Shown: positions 44,547-55,614 of the stretch, piece by piece
How positions within the stretch are numbered: the first letter of the stretch is position 1
How the letters are laid out: every line of letters starts with the position of its first letter
Assembly (NCBI GenBank): GCA_001312405.1
Contig: BBDR01000018.1
Span: 33,442-97,441, forward strand
Source of the DNA: Clostridium sp. NkU-1
GTDB lineage: Bacteria; Bacillota_A; Clostridia; Lachnospirales; Lachnospiraceae
DNA: 64,000 nucleotides
Direction of reading: 5' to 3'
Translations under genes and position numbers: made by a program
The notes under the pieces: generated by a model
Database searches by the model: none
What the model saw: only the letters and a program-made list of their open reading frames with translations
What the model was told of the DNA's origin: nothing

Positions 44547-45447
44547 ATGAAAAAATTTATAAAGACAAACCCAGTGGACCGGGCAATGCAGATATTGATT
44601 TATATTATAATCATTGCACTTTGTCTGATTATTCTGCTCCCGTGTTTAAATGTACTGGCTCTTTCTTTTAATGATGGAAAGGACGCCGCCCGGGGCGGTA
44701 TCTGGTTCTGGCCAAGAGAATTTACATTAAACAATTTTAAAGAGGTATTTAAAGACGGAAGCATCATGAATGCATATGGAATCACTTTGGCGAGAACAGG
44801 AATCGGAACTTTTTTTAAGTCTGATGGTCACTACCATGGCAGGCTTTGTACTGAAACAGTATGATCTTCCCGGACGTAAGCCAATCACGATTCTGATTAC
44901 CTTTACCATGTTGTTTGGCGGGGGTATGATTCCTACTTATATCCAGTATAAAAATTTGCATTTGCTGAATTCTTTCTGGGTATACGTAATTCCCGGTCTG
45001 GTGAGTGTAACGTACCTTATCATGGTGAGAAGCTTCTTTGAAGGGATACCGGACAGCCTGGAAGAGTCGGCAAAGCTTGATGGCTGCGGATATTTTCAGA
45101 TTTATACAAAAATCATGCTCCCTTTAAGTAAACCGGTAATCGCTGTTGTGGGACTTTATACGGCTGTGAATCACTGGAACGATTGGTTTGCCGGAGCATT
45201 CTATATGAATAATACGAAGTTATGGCCGGTTCAGACCGTATTGCAGCAGATGCTGACGAAAGCCATGAGTTCACAGCGTGAGGTTACTTCCGTGGCGCAG
45301 GCGCTGGCCCATAATACGGCCTCCGTAACTTCGGATTCATTAAAAATGGCGGCAGTTGTGGTAACGACAGTACCGATTCTCTGTGTTTATCCTTTTATAC
45401 AGAAATATTTTGCCCAGGGCGCTATGATGGGTGCGGTCAAAGGGTGA
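44547..45447 (+). CDS. ABC sugar transporter permease, LplC type (one frame break)
   Basis: Corrected length 299 residues; six membrane helices. A GGAGGGGG site precedes the ATG. The start KFIKTNPVDRAMQILIYI and the EAA loop EESAKLDGCGYFQIYTKI followed by MLPLSKP are those of the MalG-like LplC partner. The break is an extra T in the run near 44816, restoring TFLSLMVTTMAGFVL. The C-terminal YPFIQKYFAQGAMMGAVKG is typical for the family. With the gene at 41816 it forms the membrane channel for the lipoprotein between them. Confidence 0.91.
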
Positions 45448-45465
45448 GTATCCAGGGGAGAGAGA

Positions 45466-46418
45466 ATGAACGAAAAAAGATGGGATTTATACGTTTATGG
45501 TGATGTAAATATTGATATTGTAATACCTGGTGTGGAAAAGTTCCCTGAGCCGGGACAGGAGGATGAGGTTCCGGTCATGGAGACTTTTGTAGGCGGCGGA
45601 GGCGCTGTTTGCACTGGGTGTGGGGAAACTGGGGCTGCATCCGGTGTTCCAGGGGGAAGTGGGCGATGATTTCTATGGAGCGTTCATCCGAAAGATATTT
45701 CGGGAAAATAATATAGACGATTCCCTTCTTGAAACAAGCAAAACACGAAAAACAGGCATTTCTTTAAGCTTTACAAACGAGAAAGACAGGTCTTTTTTTA
45801 ACCTATCGCGGAACAAATGAAAGCATCAATATTGATACCGTGGATGTAGAGAAGGTAAATGATGCTTCTCATATTCATGTGACAGGATATGCGGGTTCGG
45901 CAAATCACGATTCTTATTTAAGATTCCTCCGGCGAATCAAAGAGGAGACACAGGCTACGGTTTCCTTTGACTTAGGCTGGGATTCCACAGGGGAGTGGAA
46001 ACGGGAGATTTATCAGCTGTTTCCATATATTGACGTATTGTTTATGAATGAAACAGAAGCCAGACATTACGGGCGGAACCATGATGCCAGAGAGGCCGCG
46101 CTGGATTTTGCGGCGTATTGCGGACTGGCAGTGATTAAAATGGGAAAACAGGGTTCCATTGCCGTAAAAGGGAAAGCTATTTATGAGGCAGCCGCTTATA
46201 CGGTGGAGACAATAGATACCACCGGAGCCGGAGATTCCTTTAATGCGGGGTTTCTGTATGGATTTTTAAAAGGAAAATCACCAGAGGATTCTCTGCGCTT
46301 CGGGAATGGCTGCGGTGCTTTGTCAGTAACCGCACTTGGAGGAAACACAGGGTTTCCCACAGAGAGCAGGCTTATGGAGTTTATACAGACTTATAGGGAA
46401 AGGAGGATGGCAAAATGA
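45466..46418 (+). CDS. PfkB family carbohydrate kinase (two frame breaks)
   Basis: Corrected length 316 residues. Begins WDLYVYGDVNIDIVIPGV, then GGGALFALGVGKLGL (after removing one base near 45606) and GEVGDDFYGAFI, and ends with the PfkB signature DTTGAGDSFNAGFLYGFLKG that holds the catalytic Asp. A second extra T lies near 45798. Ribokinase-fold enzymes phosphorylate sugars or nucleosides; here a sugar released by the glycosidases is likely, but mannose or a derivative cannot be shown. The stop overlaps the GH4 start by 4 bases (ATGA), so the two are coupled. Confidence 0.88.
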
Positions 46419-47779
46419 AGATTGCAGTGATTGGAGGAGCGGGCGTACGTACCGTCATTTTTATAAATGGTCTTCTAAAGCGTTATAAAAATTTGAATAT
46501 CCATGAAGTTGTTCTCTATGATATCCAGGAGGAAAAGCAGAAAATTATTGAAAAGCTCTGTAAGCATGTGGTAAGCCGGGAACAGAAAGATTTGAAGGTA
46601 TGGGCGGTATCTGATCCGGTGGAGGCCATAAGGGGGTCAGACTTTATTGTAACGACCCTTCGTGTGGGGGGAGATTCATCCCGGGTAACCGATGAGACAG
46701 TCGCACTGGACCTGGGAGTTATTGGTCAGGAAACCACCGGAGCAGGGGGATTTTCCATGGCTGTGCGGACAATACCGGTGTTGTTGAAATACTGCGAGAT
46801 AATAAAAAAACACGCACCTGAGGCGTGGATTTTTAATTTTACCAATCCATCAGGTCTGGTAACTCAGGCGCTGCATAGTGCCGGATATTCCAGGGTCATT
46901 GGAATCTGTGATGCTCCAAGCAGCACAAAATTCCGCATGGCAAAAGCACTGGGAGTGACGGAAGAAGAGCTTTACGTGGAATTTTTCGGATTGAATCATC
47001 TCTCCTGGATTCGCAGCGTAAAAAAAGAAAGGGGAAGAAATCCTGCCAGAGCTTCTGGCTGATGACGGGCTTTTAAAGCATATACAGGAATTTTCCATTT
47101 TTGATCCGGAACTGCTGCGTTCGATTGGATTCCTTCCCAATGAATACCTATATTATTACTACCATAGGGAAAAGGCACTTGAAAATATAATAAAATCAGG
47201 AGCAACCAGAGGAAAGACGATTGAAGCCGTCAATATGAGGATGATGGAGGAGCTGCAAGCCATGGATATGGATTCGGATCCGGAAGGAGCGCTGCAGATT
47301 TTTCTTTATTATATGCAGCTCAGGGAAAACTCCTACATGAACATCGAAACCGGCCTTGAAAAGGGGCCGCTGGTTGAAAAGGGACAGCTTGAGGTTCCTG
47401 AGGGCATGGGGTATGCCGGTGTTATGCTGGACTGCATCGAGGGAATGCAGAGTGAAGAGGGAAAGTATCTTGTGCTTTCCATCGAAAATAGCGGAAGCAT
47501 TCCGGGACTTGAAGATCAGGACGTGATTGAAACCACCTGCCTGGTATCCAGGCTGGTATTTGTCCGGTTAAGATTGAAGAAGTGCCGGAAGACTGTTATT
47601 TATTGATCCGCCTGATTAAGATGTATGAGAAACTTACGGTAGAAGCTGTGAAAACACAGTCAAGAGAAACTGCCATCAGAGCGCTGACGCTGCATCCTCT
47701 GGTAAATTCCTATTCATTGGCAAAGCAGCTGGTGGATAGATACGATGAGGTGTATGGAGGAATAAAAAATGCCATTTGA
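46415..47779 (+). CDS. GH4 family NAD-dependent glycosidase (two frame breaks)
   Basis: Corrected length 454 residues. Glycoside hydrolase family 4 enzymes use NAD+ and a divalent metal in an oxidation-elimination mechanism on alpha- or beta-glycosides. Seen here: the dinucleotide-binding start KIAVIGGAGVRTV, TTGAGGFSMAVRTIP, FNFTNPSGLVTQAL, the metal Cys in IGICDAP and His in FGLNHLSWIR. Breaks: an extra A near 47026 and a missing G near 47549. No PTS genes are close, so an unphosphorylated substrate from the ABC importer is more likely than a 6-phosphoglycoside. It overlaps both neighbours by a few bases, as a tight operon would. Confidence 0.88.
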
Positions 47780-50700
47780 TTTTCACAATCGGGACAGAAT
47801 TAAGAATATCATAGAGGAGTTGGAAAGCCTTAGATATAGAGACAGAAAAGACCTGGAAGGGTTGTTATTATGGGAGGATCATGGAACAATAGGCAACAGA
47901 ATCCCCCAAGGGACAGGACAGCCGGTGGAAACAGGTTTTTACTGGAAGGGCTGGGATCGTTATAACTGGCTGACTGCTGACGTAGAAATTCCCCGGGAAT
48001 GGAAAGATAAAGAGGTACTGGGACTGTTTGATTTCGGTGCCCGGACCGGTACGGGAAATAACGGGGATTTTGAGAGTTTACTGTACTTAAACGGAAAGCC
48101 TTATCAGGCAGTGGACGGAAATCACCATGAAGTATTTTTGGAGCCGGCAGTAAATGGTTATTCCCAGGAACTGAAATTTCGTCTGTGGTCTGGACTAAGC
48201 GGCGGAGGAATTCCAAAGGAAAAGATGATGGAAATCCGCCAGGCTCAGATAGGAATTCTTGATCATCCCACAGATGATCTGTATTATCTGGCAAAGGCGG
48301 CACTTGAGACTTATGATTTGCTGCTGGTGGGAAATGAGTATAAAGAATGGATCCTGAATACTCTGGTAAGTACTTTTACCAGGATTAACTTTACAGAGCC
48401 CGGAGGTGAAGAATTTTATGAGACTGTGAAAATAGCCTGGCAGTTCCTTGACTCAAAGATGGATGGCAGGGGAAAGCCGGACGTGAACGTAAGTCTGATC
48501 GGACATACCCACATCGATGTGGCCTGGCTGTGGCGCTGCGCCATACAAGAGAAAAGGCAGCACGCTCATTTTCTACCGTGAACCGGCTTATGGAGAAGTA
48601 TCCTGAATATCGGTTTCTTCAGACACAGGCACAGTTATACGAGTATATCAAGGAAGATTATCCCGATATCTATACATATATTCAAAAGCGTGTGAAAGAG
48701 GGAAGATGGGAACCCTCCGGAGCCATGTGGGTGGAGTGCGACTGCAACTTAGCTTCCGGAGAATCTATCATTCGCCAGATTCTTATTGGTAAAAATTTCT
48801 TCAGACAGGAATTTGACTGTGAAAGCGAATACTTATGGCTCCCGGATGTGTTCGGATACTCCTGGGCACTGCCCCAGATTTTAAAAAAAATCGGGGATAG
48901 ATACCTTTATGACCACAAAAATAAGCTGGAACGATACCAATCGTCTGCCTTATGATACCTTTTGCTGGAAAGGAATGGACGGAACTGAAGTGACAGCCCA
49001 TTTTATCACAACAACAGATCCAGGGGAGGACTACTATACCTATAATGGCAATACCAGTCCGGACGCCATAAAGGGTGTGTGGGAGCAGTATAAAAATAAG
49101 GATAGCAATAAAGATCTGCTGATTTCCTTTGGATTCGGTGATGGAGGCGGCGGCCCAACCAGAACCCAGATAAAGCAGGCAGAAGCCGCCGGCAAGATTC
49201 CCGGTCTGCCCCATGTAAAGATGGAGATGCCTACGGAATATTTCCGCCGTCTAAACCGGACGTTGAAAGAAAACCCTATGGATGGCTATATTCCTGTGTG
49301 GGATGGCGAATTGTATCTGGAGTTTCACAGGGGGACCTATACTTCTCAGGCTTATAATAAGAAGATGAACCGGAGAATGGAATATCTTCTTCGTGATACA
49401 GAGATGCTTTCCGTACTGGCCGGAGCGGCTGCGGGAGTACCTTATGATTATGATAATCTTTTAAAAGCATGGAAAATTGTGCTGTGTCACCAGTTCCACG
49501 ATATTCTTCCCGGCTCTTCTATTAAAGAAGTATATGAAGACAGCCATGTGGAATACGGCCGGGCCCTGCAGCTGATAAAGGAAACCATGGAAGCGGTAAA
49601 TCAGACGCTTTATGGACCGGAAGCCGGATGTTATACGGTGTTCAATAACTCCAACTGGATGAGAAGCGGGGCAACCTTTATCCATATGGCTGATGCAGAG
49701 CTTTCTCATTATAAAGGGCATATGGTGATAGATAAAGACGGTCAGGAAGTAAAAGCAGTCTGGAAAGAAAACGGGGTGCTTATATGGGTTTTCCAGATAC
49801 AGCCATTCTCATTTTCCGCATTCCGCATTGTGGCAAAAAAAAGCCGGTCATACCGATGCAGAGCTGTCAGAGACTAAGGTAGGAGCATCTCAGATTGAAA
49901 CGCCATTTTACACGATTTCCTGGAATGAAAAGGGTCAGTTGAACCGAATCTACGATAAAAAAGCGGAGCGGGAGGTTCTTCCTGAAGGGAAATGCGCCAA
50001 CGTGCTTCAGATTTTTGAAGACAAACCCAGATGTTTTGATGCCTGGGAACTGGAGCCTACCATTGACTTAAAACGGGAGACAGTGGAGAACTGCATTGCG
50101 GTCAATACCAGAAAACACAGTCTGGGCTGGGAAGTGGAGTTTTCCTGGTTGTATCATAAATCCCAGATCCGGCAGACTATGTGCCTGTATGAAGAAAGTC
50201 CGCGGATTGATTTTAAGACGATCGTTGACTGGCAAGAGCGTCAGAAGCTGTTAAAGACCAGCTTTCCGGTGGCTGTGCGTGCGGTAGATGCCCGGTTTGA
50301 CATTCAAAATGGAAATATCCGCAGGCCGATTACCAGGAATACGACCTGGGAAGCTGCTAAGTTTGAGGTGGCAGCTCACAAATGGGTGGATATCTGGGAA
50401 ACAGGGTATGGGATGGCCGTGTTGAATGACTGCAAATATGGCCACGATGTGAAAGAGGATACCATCCGCCTGACTCTTTTAAAATCCGCAGTGGATCCTG
50501 ACTATACGGCAGACCTTGGAACCCATGAATTTACGTATGCAATTCTGCCTCATGATAAGGAATGGTATGAGGTGGGCATTGAGCAGCAGGCATTTGATTT
50601 AAATAATCCTCTGACCGGAAAGCCGGGTCAAAACAGACTGGGAAGTGAAAGCTGGATTTCATTTGATCAGGAGAATCTGGTTGTGGATGCGCTGAAACGT

Positions 50701-50901
50701 GAAGAAAATGGAGAACGCATCATACTTCGCTTCCATGAGTTTGAGGGCAGAAGATGTGCTGTGAAAGTCAGCAGCAGACTGCCGGTAAAACAATGGTGTG
50801 AGTGTAATCTGATGGAAGAGGAGACAACGTTTAACCCGGGAGAGATTCAGGTACCTCTGAAGCCTTATGAAATTAAGACATTGCTGCTGGAACTGGAATA
50901 A
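47769..50901 (+). CDS. GH38 family alpha-mannosidase (three frame breaks)
   Basis: Corrected length 1,043 residues, normal for cytosolic GH38 enzymes. An N-terminal beta domain precedes the catalytic domain: GHTHIDVAWLWR supplies the zinc-binding His and Asp (near residue 245), WLPDVFGYSWALPQI holds the nucleophile Asp (near residue 358), and CHQFHDILPGSS is the last zinc His segment. C-terminal beta-sandwich domains follow (FNNSNW, WKENGVL). Breaks: a missing base near 48535, extra A near 48890 and near 49838. It overlaps the GH4 end by 11 bases. Retaining exo-alpha-mannosidase activity on imported oligosaccharides is the likely role, with GH125 taking alpha-1,6 linkages. Confidence 0.93.
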
Positions 50902-50917
50902 AGAAGGAGCCGTGGAC

Positions 50918-52280
50918 ATGAGGATTGAAATCACCCGCAGCCCGGCCCCTGAAAGCAGGAACTTAAGGCCGGAACATGGAGAATCACTGTTTTCTTTTTT
51001 CAGAAAGCTGGGAAAGAAAGGTGGAGGTGACTGTCAGATTCGGCTGGATCAGTTGGGGTTCACAGCGGAAGAACTGACACAGGCCGTAGAACATGGAGTC
51101 TGCGGCCTGTATGATGGGGCTTACCGCTTTAATAAAGAGGCATTAAAAGGCCTGAACCGCAAAGAGATTTATGAGAACCGTGACAGCCTGGCTGATTATG
51201 GGGAAGCCTGTTATACCTTTGCTGTGGGTAACAGTGAGGCTGTTGAAGGCAGGGAAGACAGATATACAGGAATATCGGATGAAATGTGGAAACAGATTCT
51301 TTTCAAAGGGGAAAACATGGGTAAATGCAGGGGATATGCCCGTACTCTTGGGAATCTGCCTAACAATTATCTGCATACGGAGGATCTGGTCCGTTATGCC
51401 GAAGATCTGGCAAAAAACCTTGGGGTTTTCTGCCGGACATTAAGGAACCGGGAACTGGAAGAATTAAACTGCGGTGGTCTGCTGGCTGTAAACCAGGGAA
51501 GCAGCCGGGAGGCAGCCATGGTTATTCTTCAGTATGAAGGACTGCCGGGAGGCGAATGGATTGGGCTGGTGGGAAAAGGTCTGATGTTTGATTCCGGCGG
51601 ATATCACTTAAAGTCCATGGATGATATGTCAGGCATGAAGTTTGATATGTGCGGAGCAGCAGGCGTGCTGGAAGCTTTTGAAATCCTGGTACGTAATAAA
51701 GTAAAAAAACAATCTCATGGTAATCTTAACTTTGGCAGAAAATGTCATCAGCTCCGACGCGGTAAAAATGGGAGACGTGATTACGACACTGGCTGGAAAG
51801 ACCGTTGAGATTTATAATACGGATGCAGAAGGCCGGCTGGTGCTCTGTGACGGCATCACCTATGCGCAGCGGCAGAAAGCAGCTTTTGTCCTTGATATGG
51901 CAACGCTGACCTATTCGGCTCATGCCGCACTGGGAGATTCATTTACCGGGTTGTTTGTAAATGATGAAGATTTGCTGAATCACTGGCTGGAGGCTGCACG
52001 GGAGTCAGAAGAGAAGTTCTGGAGGCTTCCCCTGGATTCCTGTTATCATAAGCTTCTGGAATGGAGTACAGTTGCAGACTTTGCCAATTATGCGCCGGGA
52101 AAAGGCGCCGGAGCCAGTGTGGCGGCCTGCTTTCTGGAGAAGTTTGTGGATCCGGGAACCCGGTGGATTCATCTTGATATGGCAGGACCATCTGTGATAC
52201 GCTCTGAAACTGAGGAAATGAGAGAGGGGGCCAGCGGGGCCGGCATCATTACTATAGTGAAATTTCTGGAAAAGCAGTAA
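50918..52280 (+). CDS. M17 leucyl aminopeptidase family protein (one frame break)
   Basis: Corrected length 453 residues. Two-metal aminopeptidase with the catalytic domain in the C-terminal half: GKGLMFDSGGYHLK (metal-binding Asp and Lys), DMSGMKFDMCGAAGVLEA, the signature NTDAEGRLVLCD and LDMATLTYSAHAALGD. The N-terminal regulatory-type domain is poorly conserved. The break is an extra A near 51707. The ATG at 50918 follows AGAAGGAG. An aminopeptidase inside a glycosidase operon suggests that the imported substrate is a glycopeptide or mannoprotein fragment; this is inference. Confidence 0.9.
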
Positions 52281-52295
52281 GAAAGGAAACGATAG

Positions 52296-53874
52296 ATGGA
52301 TTTTGTATTTTATGAAACGATATCAAGGGAAGTGTTGGAGAACTATTTATCCCGCTGCGTAACTGCAGCGGGATTATTCGAAAGCAAAACTCTTACGGAT
52401 GATCTGCGCGCTATCAAAGAGATGGGCGTAAAATTTCTGGGAAGGGCATCCGGCATTTGGTATATGTCGATGGAGGACGAGGAGCATTTTCGTCTCTCCA
52501 GGGAACTGGCGGAAAAAGTCCATGCTGTGGATCCGGAGATTATTCTTCAGGCCTGCGTGTTTGAGTGGATTGTGGAGCGGATGGAGGAGATCAGGATACC
52601 TGGCTATGTGTTCAAAGCCTTTGGGGTGAAGCCGGAAGATAGAACCTTTCGGATGCAGGAGGCATTGTTTACAGATGAATCATCCGGTTATATAAGCCGC
52701 AGAAAAGATCCGTCTAAAAATGGGGGTATCCCGGATCTGTCCCGCCGGGAAGCGCAGATGTGGTTTTATTACCGGGCAACCAGATATATTGACTGTGGCT
52801 ATGAAGCTTTGCATATGGGACAGGTGCATCTATACACAGCTCATGATCCGGGTATGGAAAAGACAGAGCGGCTTTTTTCCATGATACGGGAATATGCCAG
52901 AGTGCATGGGAGACGGCACAAGGTGCTTCTCGATGCCCATACCCATGGCGTCAATATCCGTGGAAAGCTGCTGTTTGATTATCATGCAATGCCATTTACC
53001 AGAGTTCCGCTTCTGGAAATACCCGGAGAGAAGCTGGTGCTGGTGAGAGAGGGCTACAGTGAAGGGGGAGAAAACCCCAATGGATGGTCGGCAGGTACCA
53101 TGCCTTATTTGATGGAGTATGATAATTGGGGCGGTTTAGCGGTGGAAGACCGGGATTCCTATTCAAGAGAAGAGCTGGCATGGAAGGACTGGTGGGGATA
53201 TGACCAGATCGCCTGGTTTGCCAATCAGCCAGAAGAGAGCCGAAATCATTTTCTGGAATATACTTACAAATGGACAGAGATCAATAATCCCAATGCTTAC
53301 TTTGAACTGCCATTTCGCCGGATGCTGGGAGATGGGGCGGTTACAGGAATAAGAGCTGACAACGGGGAACTGGACCGTCAGAATTTCTATCAGATAAACC
53401 AAAAGAGTTCTGATTGCCCCATGGGGTTCAGTCAGGAGGAGACAGCGAAGCGGTTATGGGCCACTGGGCATGAACTTAGAAAAAAAGCGGCCAATCCTGA
53501 GATGCTCATTCGTTATGGAGCCGGAGAAGTCTATGATGAAAGGACCGGAATGAAGCTGCCGGAGAAAATTGTGGTATATGGAAGTTTTCAGCCTTATGTG
53601 GGCGCAGTAAAAAAATGATTCTAACAGCGAAGTGACCCGGATGTATTATATCGGTGACAACACCTATACATTGTCTGTGGTACTGCCGTTTGCAGGGACT
53701 TATGATTATTCGGTAGCGACTTACGGAACGCTGTCGGCCACCTATCAGGAAGACAGATATCCCAGAAGCGGCTCAGGCAATAAGGCACATTTTACCACGG
53801 AGAAAGATAATATGGCAGTGCGTTTTAAATACCGGTTTATTATAAATGAAGTTACAGTAGAGAAGTATGATTGA
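52296..53874 (+). CDS. Unrecognised large protein at the end of the glycan operon (one frame break)
   Basis: Corrected length 525 residues; I cannot assign a family. ATG at 52296 follows AAGAAAGGAAA. The N-terminal 350 residues have the look of an alpha/beta barrel: repeated hydrophobic strand plus helix, with conserved-looking polar segments GRASGIWYMSMEDEEHF, YEALHMGQVHLY, HKVLLDAHTHGVN and YDNWGGLAVEDRD. The last 100 residues seem a separate beta domain (YGSFQPYVGAV, TYTLSVVLPFAGTYDYSV). The break is an extra A near 53615. No signal peptide. A novel glycoside hydrolase or lyase is possible from the barrel and the setting, but no catalytic pair can be named. Confidence 0.65.
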
Positions 53875-53886
53875 ATTAATAAGAAT

Positions 53887-53918
53887 GGCGCCGGTGGTTA
53901 TTACCGGCGCTATTTTAA
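53887..53918 (+). terminator. Rho-independent terminator ending the glycan operon
   Basis: GCGCCGGT (53888-53895) pairs with ACCGGCGC (53903-53910), loop of seven bases, followed by TATTTT. It begins about 13 bases after the last operon stop. Confidence 0.9.
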
Positions 53919-54080
53919 AAAATCTGAAGTTATGAAAGCATGATGAGGTATTTAACCGGAAAATGGTGGAATAAGTTGTACAGATTAAGGATTTGAACCA
54001 GCACATTAAGAAAAGCCTTTTCCTTTCATTCATCACATGATAAGATAACCATGTATAAAAACACTTAAGAGAAAGGGCAC

Positions 54081-54558
54081 ATGAGTATGGGTAAAGTATG
54101 GAAAGTAAAAGTTGATGAAAAGAATTATGAGATCAAGCTGAAGGGGAGTAAGGTTCTTGTGAATAATGAAGAAAAAAAGCTGAAGGACTTCCTTGTTAAG
54201 CGAGAGTGGTTTCAGGCTGCTTATGCCATAGATGTTGGCACTAAAAAGGCTTCGTTGATTGTAAGTTCTGATTGGGGGAACTAAGCTGGTTATTGACGGG
54301 AAAGACTGTGCAACCGGTGAAGCATATGTTCCTGTTAATATCCCTAAATGGGCATATATTTTCATGGCATTGCACTCGATAAATCTTATAAATGGTCTTT
54401 TGGGAGCATTGATCGGTATAATCGGCTGTTCTGCTACTGTTTCTATTTCTTCCAACAAAAAAATCCATATAGCCGCAAGAGTGGCCCTGGATATTGTGGT
54501 GCTGATTTTGACTTATGTTTTGGTTTTTGGAATTGGATTTGCATTAGCACAGCTATAA
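54081..54558 (+). CDS. Small membrane protein of unknown function (one frame break)
   Basis: Corrected length 158 residues from the ATG at 54081 (an ATG at 54087 is also possible). The first 85 residues form a lysine-rich soluble domain that looks beta-stranded (VWKVKVDEKNYEIKLKGSK). The break is an extra G near 54277. The C-terminal half has two hydrophobic helices (INGLLGALIGIIGC and IVVLILTYVLVFGIG). I do not recognise a family. It is followed after 16 bases by a DUF1189 gene, so the two are likely co-transcribed. Confidence 0.65.
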
Positions 54559-54574
54559 GGAAGGAAAGATAAAA

Positions 54575-55387
54575 TTGAATATATTTAAGGAACTTAGATT
54601 ATCTCTTTATGATTTTAAATGCTTTAAGGAATTTATAAAAAATAAACGCAGCAAGGTTTTTTTAGCAGGAGTTGTTCTTATGGTCATATATTTTTCCCTG
54701 ACCATGATCGTTCCTTTTATAAAATTTCAGTTCAAAACAGGCGGATTTGTAAAAATAATAGAAGACTATGTTCCTGATTTTGAGTTAAGCGGCGGAACTC
54801 TTTGGGTTGAGAAGCCGATCGAATACGAAAAAGATGGTACATATATTTATATAGATACGGCCCCGGATCTCTCTTTTTATGATGTGGATGAGATCAGGGA
54901 ATATATTTCAGATTATTATCAGGTAGTCCTGATGGATTCGGAAAAGGTCATTGTAAAGAATAAAGGTGAAATTATGGGAAAATACTTTTCCGAATTTGAC
55001 ATGGATTTCAGCAGGGAGACGCTTCTGCAATGGGTACCGAATGCCTATCTGGTTGTAACAGCTTTTATGGTTCTGGCATTTATATTCATGACGGCGTTGT
55101 TTTTCTTTGGAGTACTGGTCGTTGCTCTTATTGGGATGATAGCTGCCTCATGCATGAAATACCGTCTGACCTTTGGACAGTTGTATCAGATGGGGGTCTA
55201 TGCCAGAACGCTGCCTTTATTGATTAAGGCAATTATGTCCTTTCTGCCGTTTTCCATACCAATGTTCGGGATCATTAATTTTGGACTTTCCGTGTTATAT
55301 ATTGTACTTGCCATTCAGAAGATGAAGGAGTCTGATCTGCAAAAACCCATGGAATTTGTTTCAGAGCAGGGTAATTATTTTAGATAA
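54575..55387 (+). CDS. DUF1189 family membrane protein
   Basis: Intact 270-residue protein using a TTG start after AAGGAAGGAAAG. It has the DUF1189 layout: a helix near residues 28-50 (VFLAGVVLMVIYF), an extracellular or periplasm-facing loop with VPDFELSGGTLWVEKP, and four hydrophobic helices in the C-terminal half. In Bacillus a member (YqgB-like) is linked with maltodextrin genes, but no role is firmly known. No frame break. It forms a likely two-gene operon with the preceding gene. Confidence 0.82.
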   Translation: MNIFKELRLSLYDFKCFKEFIKNKRSKVFLAGVVLMVIYFSLTMIVPFIKFQFKTGGFVKIIEDYVPDFELSGGTLWVEKPIEYEKDGTYIYIDTAPDLSFYDVDEIREYISDYYQVVLMDSEKVIVKNKGEIMGKYFSEFDMDFSRETLLQWVPNAYLVVTAFMVLAFIFMTALFFFGVLVVALIGMIAASCMKYRLTFGQLYQMGVYARTLPLLIKAIMSFLPFSIPMFGIINFGLSVLYIVLAIQKMKESDLQKPMEFVSEQGNYFR

Positions 55388-55476
55388 AAGCAAGATAGGG
55401 GATACTACCAATTTTTTTATAATTCGCAATATCCTGTTTCACTTCTTTGTAAGATAATGTGATTCGTGATTAAATA

Positions 55477-55520
55477 AGCTCAATTGAGCTCAAATAAAAA
55501 GTGCATCCCTGAGGACGCAC
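55477..55520 (-). other. Palindrome and minus-strand terminator-like hairpin
   Basis: AGCTCAATTGAGCT (55477-55490) is a perfect 14-base palindrome. Directly after it GTGCATCC (55501-55508) pairs with GGACGCAC (55513-55520); on the minus strand this hairpin is followed by five T, the form of an intrinsic terminator for leftward transcription. I see no leftward gene here. Confidence 0.55.
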
Positions 55521-55614
55521 CTTGTGCAATATAATATCACAAACAAAAGTATAAATCCTTAATTGAATGTAAAAGTATTGAATAAACCTGGATGCAAAAG
55601 AAGCAAAGGGAAAA

